Assembly: GCA_933228675.1 (NCBI GenBank)
Contig: OW121741.1
Location: forward strand, 112,214,361 to 112,278,360
Origin: Stomorhina lunata
Taxonomy: Eukaryota; Arthropoda; Insecta; Diptera; Rhiniidae
Direction: 5' to 3'
Length of the DNA: 64,000 bases
A program made the position numbers and the translations under genes. The notes beneath the pieces are model-generated. The model saw nothing but the letters and a program-made list of their open reading frames with translations. It had not been told where the DNA came from and made no database searches. The number at the start of each line of letters is the position of its first letter. Positions within the stretch are counted from its first letter, which is position 1. This document shows, in pieces, positions 48,931 through 57,132 of the stretch.

Positions 48931-51245
48931 TAAAAATAAGAAATTTTTTAAAATATTTTAATAGATATAAAAAATTTTTGAAAAATTTTCTATAAAAATA
49001 AGAAATTTGTAAAAAATTTTCTATAACAAAAAAAACTTTTAAAAAGTTTCCTATAAAAAAAAGAAATTTTTGAAAAATTTCCTATAACAATTTAAAATAT
49101 TTTAAAAAATTTCCTATAAAATTTTTTTTTTTTTTTTTAATTTTAATAAAAAAAAAGGGAATTTTCAAAATTTTTTTCATAAAAATAAGAGATTTATAAG
49201 AAATTTCCGAGAAAAATAAGAAATTTTTGAAAAATTTTCTATATAAATAAGAAAATTTTGAAAATTTTTCTATATACATAAGAAATTTTTGAAAAATTTC
49301 CTATAAAAATAAGAATTTTTTGAATAATTTCCAATAAAAATAAGAAATTTTTGAAAATTTTCGTATGAAAATAAGAGAATTTTTAAATATTTCCTTAAAA
49401 AAAGAAATTATTGAAAATTTTCTTATAAAAAATTTTCTATAAAAACAAAATGTTTAGAAAATATACTATAAAAATAAAAATTTTTTGAAAAATTTTCTAC
49501 TAAAATAAGAAATTTTTGAAAAATTTCCTATAAAAATAAGAAATTTTTTTTTAAATTTCCTATAAAAATAGAAAATTTTTGAAAATCTTCCTATAAAAAG
49601 AGGAAATTTTTGAAAATCTTCTATAAAAATAGGAAATTTAAAAAAAAAATTCCTATAAAAATCGGAATTTTTTGAAAAATTTCCTATAAAAATCGGAAAT
49701 TTTTGAAAATTTTTTTTTATTAAAATAAGAAATTTTAAGACAATTTCTTATAAAAATAGGAAATTTTTTAAAAATTTTCTATAAAGATAGGAAAATTTTG
49801 AAAATTTTCCTATAAAAATAGGAAATTTTTTAAAATTTTCCTATAAAAATAGAAAATTTTTGAAAATTTTCCTATAAAAATATGAAATTTTTGAAAAATT
49901 TTCCTATAGAAATAGGAAATTTTAAAAAATTTCTTTTAATATTAGGAAATTTTTGAAAAATCTTCTACAAAAAAAGGAATTTTTTGAAAATTTTCCTCCA
50001 AAAAAAGAAATTTTTGAAAAATTTTCTACAAAAATATTAAATTTTCTATAAAATATGATATTTTTGAAAAATTTCCTAGAAAAATTGGAAATTTTTGAAA
50101 ATTTTTCTAGAAAAATAAGAAATTTTTGAAAGATTTCCTATAAAAATAGAAAATCTTTAAAAAATTTCCTATAAAAAGAGGAAATTTTTAAAAATTTCCT
50201 TTAAAATTACGAAATTTTCAAATATTCCTATAAAAATTATTATGTTTTAAAAAACTGCTTATAAAAATAGTAAATTTTTGAAAAATTTATAAGAAAATTT
50301 TAGAAAATTTTTTATATAGAATAAAAAATTTTGGAAAAATTTCATATAAAATTAATAAATTTTAGAAAAATTTCCTATAAAAATAAGAACTTTGTAAAAA
50401 ATTTCTTGTTAAAATAAATTTTTTTTTTTTAAATTTCTATTAAATAAGAAATTTTTTAAAAATTCCTATTAAAATAAGAATATTTCTAAAAATTTCTTTT
50501 GAAAGTAAGAAATTTATGTAAAATTTCCTGTAAATATAAGAAAACTTTGAATAATTTCATATCAAATATAAAAAATTTAAAAAAAAAATTCATAAAAAAT
50601 TAACAAATTTTAGAAAAATTTCTTACAAAATTAAGAAATTTTTGAAAAATTTCCTATAAAAATAAAAAATTTTTGAAAAAAATTCCGTTACAAATAAGAA
50701 ATTTTTAAAAAATTTCCTATGAAAATAATTAATTTTTGAAAAGTGTTTTATAAATATAAGAAAATTTTTAAAAATTTCCTATAGAAATTTGAAATTTTTG
50801 AAAAATTTTCTATAAAAATAAGAAATTTGTGAAAAATTTTCTATAACAAAAAAAAAAACTTTTGAAAAATTTTCTATAAAAATAAGAAATTTTTGAAAAA
50901 TTTTCTATAACAATCTAAAATATTTTAAAAAATTTCCTATAAAAATAAAAAATTTTTTAAAAAATTTGAATAAAAAAAGGAAGTTTTTCAAAAAATTTTT
51001 ATAAAAATAAGAGATATATAAAAAATTTCCGAGAAAAATAAGAAATTTAAAAAAAAAATTCCTTAAAAATATATGAAATTTGTAAAAAATTTTCAAAAAA
51101 AATACGAAAATTTAAAAAAAATTTCCTATAAAAATAAGAAATTTTTGGAAAATTTTCTCTAAAAATAAGAAATTTTTGAAAAATTTCCTAATGAAATTAA
51201 GAAATTTTGTAATAATATTTTTTTTTTTAATTTCCTATAAAAAAA
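48931..51245 (+). repeat. 31-bp minisatellite, block 9 (forward orientation)
   Basis: About 75 units in forward orientation. A segment near 48985-49225 recurs near 50812-51045 (offset about 1.82 kb) with shared rare variants (TATAACAAAAAAA, AACAATTTAAAATATTTT, AAATTTCCGAGAAAAATAAG). The minus-strand frames at 49082 and 50905 are repeat by-products. It ends only about 195 bp upstream of the peptide gene at 51440. Confidence 0.93.
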
Positions 51246-51439
51246 TAAAAATATATGAACTTTAAAATTTGTAATCTTGACAGAAAAAGTACCACTTATT
51301 AATAATAAATTCTCATCTATTTTTAGGATCTACATAATATTTTTTAGTCATACTGAACTTGAGTTATTCATAATTCTGTAACGCATTTAGTTCTATACTA
51401 ATCATAAGAAAGTGTGATATCTGAATATTAAAGACTAAA

Positions 51440-51616
51440 ATGGAGCTTTTGAAATATTTCCTTATCTGGATTTTTGTTATTGTGATATCGTTTAATTTTG
51501 TATGTTTGCAGCCATATCGGAGCTACTATCGTCCACAATATAGACGTTACCCTTCGCCATTGTACGGACGCCGCACAGAGGTTTACGGACGCTTTTTTTT
51601 GGAAATAATTCTTTAA
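51440..51616 (+). CDS. Small secreted Arg/Tyr/Pro-rich peptide precursor, tail altered by Transib insertion
   Basis: The ATG at 51440 has a good insect context (CTAAAATGG). Residues 1-24 form a classical signal peptide: MELLK, then a hydrophobic core rich in Phe, Ile, Val and Trp, then a small/polar end near FVCLQ. The mature part is short and basic, with PYRSYYRPQYRRYPSPLYGR. At residue 45 the frame runs into the Transib terminus and gains 14 foreign residues before TAA at 51614-51616. Without the insertion the same frame would read one more Arg codon and stop at TGA, now at 57112-57114, giving a 45-residue precursor. AATAAA lies 12 bp past that stop. Signal peptide plus tiny basic peptide suggests a secreted peptide (immune, neuropeptide, eggshell or seminal), but I do not recognise the family. 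No upstream exon was defined. Confidence 0.62.
   Translation: MELLKYFLIWIFVIVISFNFVCLQPYRSYYRPQYRRYPSPLYGRRTEVYGRFFLEIIL
51569..51573. repeat. Left 5-bp target-site duplication (CGCCG)
   Basis: CGCCG directly precedes the left Transib terminus. An identical copy follows the right terminus at 57106-57110. Five-base, GC-rich targets of CGNCG type are characteristic of Transib integration. Confidence 0.92.
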
Positions 51617-52965
51617 CTTTTGAACGACTGGAGATATTTGAATGAAATTTGACATGGTGATAGTCAAGGAGTATTCGAGTTGGTTTTTAAAAGCACTGGT
51701 CCATGAGGGGTCGGGAGAGTGATTGATGGACCTTCAAAGTTGGTCACCTCGGGTGTTCGACTTTTTTAAAAATTCGCCAAAAATCCATTTATGTATGGAT
51801 TGAAAAGAAATTTTAAACTTAAGTTGTCCTTGAGAAGATCTACAAAAAATACGCTTAAATGTGTAGGTTATCTCCTTTGGATTTCGAGATATTTGGGTAA
51901 AAAGGAATTTTTAGGTTGATTTTTTACCTCTTTTTTTAAGCTTTTTTTGATCTGGTGGACGCATCTGAGGACCAAAAATTTTTTAAGAATATTCTTTAAA
52001 TTTGTAATAAAATTCTGAATAATTTTTGTGCAAGTTAGTTATAGAAATCTTCTTTTGTTTAAAAGTTAAAAATATTCAAAGTTGAAACTTACAAAAAATT
52101 TCGCTTTTTTTTTAGTTTTTCCCCAAAAGATAGCTATATTTTTTCACTAATAAAAAAATATTTTCTTAAGAAACATAAAAAGATTTTTAAAGTTTTTAAA
52201 AGAAAACATAATGAGAATGCGTATAAAACAAATTTCTTGCTAATTGGACTTTTGGTCCTCGCACATGTCCTCTCCAAAAAATGGCAATTTGTAAAAAAAA
52301 AAATTAGTTTAAACAAAAATTTCTCAAAAGGCAAAGCACCGATTTGAAAAAAATTATAATGTTCATATTTTCCAATATATCTGTTATTGATTAGAAAAGT
52401 TTTTTCTGAAACGCGCTGCAAATAGAGACAGTGTTGCCATATTTGTAAAAAAACTCATTTTTTGAAACACCTTTTTCCCCAGTTGGGAATTGGGGAATTT
52501 TTAAGTTAAAATTGGGAATTTTTTTTAGTCTATTGCTTTTACATCTTATTGGTCTACATTACTACAAAATTTCATTGTAATATCTTTATCCATGTCATTT
52601 CCACAGAATATCAAAGATTAAAAATATTTTCCTTAAAAAAGCAGAAAAACAATTTTTTTTTGTTTTACGATACAAAGTGTAAAAAAAGTAACGCACTTAA
52701 AAAAAACTTTTACTTAGTGCTAATCTCCTAGTCTTTCCCGATCTAATGATACTAAACATGTATATAAAGCATTAATACCGAGTCTTAAAAAACTCTGAAA
52801 ACTTTGGCCCCCGTAGCATTTTTACACTGTTTATTTAAATATAAGTGATGAATTTGTGCATATAAAATTAATAATCATACTCAAATATTTCACTATAAGA
52901 TGACAATGATCCTTCGATAACAAACAAATATTTTTTTATTTTTTTAAAGAAAATATCATGAGGAT
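51574..52965 (+). repeat. Left inverted arm of the Transib element
   Basis: Pairs with 55695-57105. The inner boundary is ragged: the left arm lacks about 20 bases present near 55718-55740 in the right arm, and similarity ends near 52965. It contains a minus-strand open frame (52134-52421, 95 codons) that reads outwards and is mirrored in the right arm. No recognisable domain. Confidence 0.9.
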
Positions 52966-53060
52966 TTATGAAATATCAAAATGTAAATAATTTGTACTTA
53001 TATTAAAAGGTGAAATACATTTTATTGAAGTATTTGTAGTTAAAGTTTAAACTTACAGTT

Positions 53061-53066
53061 TTTATT
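53061..53066 (-). promoter_or_regulatory. Possible polyadenylation signal of the transposase
   Basis: AATAAA on the minus strand, about 30 bases past the transposase stop codon. A second AATAAA lies at 53021-53026. Position fits a 3' UTR, but the motif is common in AT-rich DNA. Confidence 0.4.
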
Positions 53067-53094
53067 ACATATTTATATAAAAGTAGTTATTTAC

Positions 53095-53670
53095 TTAATT
53101 TTTATTTTCAGTAAAATAATCAGTACAATCTATTATATCAAGAACCTCTTCCAGGTGTTCGTTTTCAGAAGTTTTTGTATAACTGCTCCACCATTTCTTT
53201 CTTATCGTTGATAGAGCAGGATCAGAAGACAACAAGAGATAATTTATTAGATCCTGATTTTGCGATTTTCTTGAGCATTTTCTGGTATTAAATAGTTGGA
53301 TATACTTGAAATCTGAATTCCGCGCTTCCTGGGCCTCTTCTGTCAGTTCACCAAGTGGGAGAAGATTTGATTCAATTATTTCACGACCATGTTGAAGGAC
53401 TTTATGAACTGTTGGTGTAATTTCTTTCCAGTGATACAAATGTCGTATACGAGTTAACGCGTTGAGGGCATAGCAATGAAATTTTTCAGCATTTATTTGA
53501 TATTTGCTATTTATTGCCGATAATATTACGTAACATTTACGAAGAACTTCCTCATCAATTCCAGTAATCTTTGAAGTTGTTTCATAATTTTCAAAGAATC
53601 GCCTGGCCGTATTACCATCGTTTGTACTGCCATATCCTACAAGTGGTTTGTCTATGTTTAGACCCGTCAT
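53095..53670 (-). CDS. Transib transposase, C-terminal part (after frameshift)
   Basis: The 191 codons from the first Met continue the transposase in another frame. The frame is open upstream to the A-run at 53694-53704. It includes GLNIDKPLVGYGSTNDGNTA with RRFF next (the VDKP...TNDGNTARRFF block typical of Transib), ITGIDEEVL, VHKVLQHG (H89 and H94, matching the HX4H zinc ligands of the RAG1/Transib core), and LTEEAQEARNSDF. The last block corresponds to the RAG1 segment that carries the third catalytic acid, with Glu115 in EARN as the candidate. RKCSRKSQNQDLINYLLLSS follows, also a Transib signature. The end, with an Asp/Glu-rich tail and TGA/TAA stop, looks complete. Confidence 0.9.
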   Translation of the reverse strand: MTGLNIDKPLVGYGSTNDGNTARRFFENYETTSKITGIDEEVLRKCYVILSAINSKYQINAEKFHCYALNALTRIRHLYHWKEITPTVHKVLQHGREIIESNLLPLGELTEEAQEARNSDFKYIQLFNTRKCSRKSQNQDLINYLLLSSDPALSTIRKKWWSSYTKTSENEHLEEVLDIIDCTDYFTENKN

Positions 53671-55132
53671 AGTTTTGAATTCTTCCTGAATCCTTTTTTT
53701 TTTTACTGGATCTCATTTCAATCAGTTCCTTATTATTTCTCACGGATTTTAGCTGATTATCAGGTATATTCCTATATTTCAGATCATATGCTATATGTAG
53801 CATAAATTCTAAAAATCGGATACGTGCATGTAGGGGCGATATACCAAATTCCAGAACCTCTTGATTAATTGCAGTACTAGCTGATGCATCTTCTGAAGTT
53901 TGTAGAAATTCCGATTTCTTCTTTCCGCATAATGAGCATTTCCAAGTTGAATGGGTTTCCGTTATAGCGTTGCTTACTTTTCCATCTATCATTGTCAATT
54001 GAAGCTCAAAATTTACATTAATCAAATATCCATGTATGTCTATGCAGACTGGACTCAAATTGTCTATTGAATATTTGATATCATCAACCCAATTTTTTGT
54101 GCTTGCTGCATTTTCTTTTAAATATTCGAATCTGATCGGTCTGCAAAATGCCTTTGATCCTGGAGATGTGTTAACCCACACATATTCAGTACGCTCTTTT
54201 GATGTGGATGGTTCAGAACGATTCTTTCTTAATCTTAGTGGTACTAGGGATGCCATAAAAACGCTTCTGTAGTCATTTGTGTTCTGATGAGATGTTGATT
54301 GTTTGTATTCCGGTAATCCAGATAAACCGTCACATCCCCATTTACATATTAAAGTTAAGTCCTTGTTGTCAAGTTTCTTGGCTTCTTCTTCAGACAATGT
54401 AGTAGATATCAGCCTTGATGCCGTATTTTCCAATAATTTTGATAAATCCACAGATGCACTTTCGTCTCCTATCACGTTTGTTGGTATTAAGTTTTTTTTG
54501 GTTTTTAATAACGCATTATATCCTGGTAAAATTGAGTGTCCTTTGTCTCGTAATGCCTTACAGAGTTTAATATATTTATTTTTACTCAATTTCAACTCGA
54601 GCATAAGAGCAAGTGCTTCTTCCTCCGAAAATTCTGATTGAGAAGAAGGAGTTGGTATACTCTTAATAATTCGCTTAAGACGTTTAGGAGAAGCCTCTGG
54701 GAGAATATCTGCTATTTGTTTAGCTTCAGCTGGTTGATTATTTCGTTTGAGCACTTCCTTAAAGGAATCTTTGATTTCAGTATCCGAATGAGTAGAAAGA
54801 ACTTCGGATAATCGCATCTTTTTAGATCTTTCTCCGAGATCATCATAGTTTTTTAGAGGGGCTCCAGCACCAGAAGTTTTAAGCTCAATTGAGTCCTTCA
54901 GCCAGTCTTTAAATTTAGATTCAAATCTTTTTAAACAGTAATTAACCGACTTAATTTTAAGTTCAAATAACTTTACAAATTTTACGACTTTGTCTTCCTC
55001 ACTATTGAGAATCATGGAGTTAGTTTGACTTTTAGCATATCGCATGATTATTTTAATTTTTTCTGCTCTCGAACTGCTTGGTTGTTCAAAAAGAATATCG
55101 CACAACACTTTAAATTCCAATGTTATAGCCAT
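53612..55132 (-). CDS. Transib transposase, N-terminal and central part (RAG1-related DDE enzyme)
   Basis: The 506 codons begin MAITLEFKVLCDIL. Residues about 259-275 read LTLICKWGCDGLSGLPEYKQ; Asp268 is the first catalytic acid (KWGCDG is a Transib hallmark). Residues 296-332 have LVPLRL and VNTSPGSKAFCRPIRFEY. Asp383 in LTMIDGKVSNA is the second catalytic acid. KCSLCG (C399, C402) is the CXXC half of the zinc site completed by HX4H in the next segment. SPLHARIRFLEFMLHIAYDL is another family block. The enzyme cuts and pastes its element, and RAG1 of V(D)J recombination descends from this family. The frame leaves the conserved protein at an A11 tract (53694-53704), after which about 26 residues are out-of-frame. 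Two halves together give a normal length near 690 residues. Start chosen as the first Met; no upstream in-frame homology was seen. Confidence 0.92.
   Translation of the reverse strand: MAITLEFKVLCDILFEQPSSSRAEKIKIIMRYAKSQTNSMILNSEEDKVVKFVKLFELKIKSVNYCLKRFESKFKDWLKDSIELKTSGAGAPLKNYDDLGERSKKMRLSEVLSTHSDTEIKDSFKEVLKRNNQPAEAKQIADILPEASPKRLKRIIKSIPTPSSQSEFSEEEALALMLELKLSKNKYIKLCKALRDKGHSILPGYNALLKTKKNLIPTNVIGDESASVDLSKLLENTASRLISTTLSEEEAKKLDNKDLTLICKWGCDGLSGLPEYKQSTSHQNTNDYRSVFMASLVPLRLRKNRSEPSTSKERTEYVWVNTSPGSKAFCRPIRFEYLKENAASTKNWVDDIKYSIDNLSPVCIDIHGYLINVNFELQLTMIDGKVSNAITETHSTWKCSLCGKKKSEFLQTSEDASASTAINQEVLEFGISPLHARIRFLEFMLHIAYDLKYRNIPDNQLKSVRNNKELIEMRSSKKKKDSGRIQNYDGSKHRQTTCRIWQYKRW
53694..53704 (-). 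other. A11 homopolymer frameshift in the transposase
   Basis: Eleven A residues (minus strand) between AGATCCAGT and GGATTC. The upstream frame is conserved before the run and the downstream frame is conserved after it, one base apart. This fits a one-base indel by slippage, a sequencing error, or less likely programmed or slippery translation. Confidence 0.85.
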
Positions 55133-55694
55133 GATGTTTTAACTGTTAATAGCAGTTACATTTAAAACTTTCTTTTTTATATTAAAAAAAAACATTTTTT
55201 ATATATACCTGTATCCAAAGAATAATAAAGAAATCAATGAATTAATGTATTTTTTACCTCTAAAAATAGGTGCATATATAACTCAACCAATATGTGCGTC
55301 TCGTAAAACCTACCTGTATGGAGGTGAGTAACCATATCCTTTCTGACCATTATGAAAAACCCAAGTTGTAACAATTTTTACCTATTGCATTAACTTTCAC
55401 ATTAAAAAACATTTTATAACCTTAACATAATTTTGCAATTTTTTCAAATACACCAATTTTAAATACCGGAAAAATGCCTTTAAATCTTATTTTAAATAAA
55501 TTGTCACACTGTTACTATAAAAGTACTCTTCTAATTAAACTTTTGCTACAAATTATGGATATATTACCTTTACACTGTTATCAAAATCGGTGCCTTACTC
55601 GTACTTACTTATTTAGAATCTTTTACTAAAATTTTATTTTTTAGCTTGGAACAAAAGGCAAAATCGAATAAAATTTTTTTAAGTCATTCTTATA
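55133..55694. other. Internal 5' region of the Transib element
   Basis: AT-rich, single-copy DNA between the transposase start and the right arm. It should contain the transposase promoter and 5' UTR, but I see no clear TATA box, initiator or intron. Confidence 0.4.
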
Positions 55695-57105
55695 ATGTTT
55701 TCTTTAAAAAAATAAAAAACTATCTATATCTTTTTGAAGAAAATATTTGTTTATTAGCGAAGGATCATTGTCATCTTAAAAATAGTGAAATATTTGAGTA
55801 TGATAATTAACTTTATATGCACAAATTCATCACTTATATTTAAATAAACAGTGTAAAAATGCTACGGGGGCCAAACTTTTCAGAGTTTTTTAAGACTCGG
55901 TATTAATGCTTTATATACATGTTTAGTATCATTAGATCGGGAAAGACTAGGAGATTAGCACTAAGTAAAAGTTTTTTTTAAGTGCGTTACTTTTTTTACA
56001 CTTTGTATCGTAAAACAAAAAAAAAATTGTTTTTCTGCTTTTTTAAGGAAAATATTTTTAATCTTTGATATTCTGTGGAAATGACATGGATAAAGATATT
56101 ACAATGAAATTTTGTAGTAATGTAGACCAATAAGATGTAAAAGCAATAGACTAAAAAAAATTCCCAATTTTAACTTAAAAATTCCCCAATTCCCAACTGG
56201 GGAAAAAGGTGTTTCAAAAAATGAGTTTTTTTACAAATATGGCAACACTGTCTCTATTTGCAGCGCGTTTCAGAAAAAACTTTTCTAATCAATAACAGAT
56301 ATATTGGAAAATATGAACATTATAATTTTTTTCAAATCGGTGCTTTGCCTTTTGAGAAATTTTTGTTTAAACTAATTTTTTTTTTTACAAATTGCCATTT
56401 TTTGGAGAGGACATGTGCGAGGACCAAAAGTTCAATTAGCAAGAAATTTGTTTTATACGCATTCTCATTATGTTTTCTTTTAAAAACTTTAAAAATCTTT
56501 TTATGTTTCTTAAGAAAATATTTTTTTATTAGTGAAAAAATATAGCTATCTTTTGGGGAAAAACTAAAAAAAAAGCGAAATTTTTTGTAAGTTTCAACTT
56601 TGAATATTTTTAAATTTTAAGCCAAAGAAGATTTCTATAACTAACTTGCACAAAAATTATTCAGAATTTTATTACAAATTTAAAGAATATTCTTAAAAAA
56701 TTTTTGGTCCTCAGATGCGTCCACCAGATCAAAAAAAGCTTAAAAAAAGAGGTAAAAAATCAACCTAAAAATTCCTTTTTACCCAAATATCTCGAAATCC
56801 AAAGGAGATAACCTACACATTTAAGCATATTTTTTGTAGATCTTCTCAAGGACAACTTAAGTTTAAAATTTCTTTTCAATCCATACATAAATGGATTTTT
56901 GGCGAATTTTTAAAAAAATCGAACACCCGAGGTGACCAACTTTGAAGGTCCATCAATCACTCTCCCGACCCCTCATGGACCAGTGCTTTTAAAAACCAAC
57001 TCAAATACTCCTTGACAACCACCATGTCAAATTTCATTCAAATATCTCCAGTCGTTCAAAAGTTACAGAATTATTTCCAAAAAAAAGCGTCCGTAAACCA
57101 CTGTG
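55695..57105 (-). repeat. Right inverted arm of the Transib element
   Basis: Complement of the left arm. Its outer end, read inwards, begins with CACAGTG followed by GTTTACGG. It carries the mirrored open frame at 56258-56545 (plus strand, reading outwards), which differs from its left-arm partner at one residue of 95. Confidence 0.9.
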
Positions 57106-57110
57106 CGCCG
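57106..57110. repeat. Right 5-bp target-site duplication (CGCCG)
   Basis: Identical to 51569-51573. Joining the flanks at this duplication restores the reading frame of the peptide gene, which ends TGA at 57112-57114. Confidence 0.92.
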
Positions 57111-57126
57111 ATGATTTGTTTACTTG

Positions 57127-57132
57127 AATAAA
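57127..57132 (+). promoter_or_regulatory. Likely polyadenylation signal of the interrupted peptide gene
   Basis: AATAAA, 12 bases after the ancestral TGA stop (57112-57114). Consistent with a very short 3' UTR. A second candidate (AATAAAA) follows at 57173. Confidence 0.45.

Larger units (their letters stand above)
51574..57105 (-). mobile_element. Transib-superfamily DNA transposon with 1.4-kb terminal inverted repeats
   Basis: A 5532-bp element bounded by a perfect CGCCG duplication. The left terminus reads CACAGAGGTTTACGGACGC. The right terminus, read inwards, is CACAGTGGTTTACGGACGC. The termini belong to inverted arms of about 1.4 kb (51574-52965 and 55695-57105), close to 97-98% identical by eye. 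Between them a minus-strand transposase of the Transib/RAG1 family occupies 53095-55132, with about 130 bp downstream and about 560 bp upstream of it. Transib elements are normally about 3-4 kb with short inverted repeats, so the arms are exceptional. A single homopolymer frameshift interrupts the transposase. Near-identical arms and an intact target duplication indicate a recent insertion. Confidence 0.93.

Noticed and set aside
54036..54641. Plus-strand frames opposite the Transib transposase
   Set aside because: Shadows of the conserved minus-strand coding sequence.
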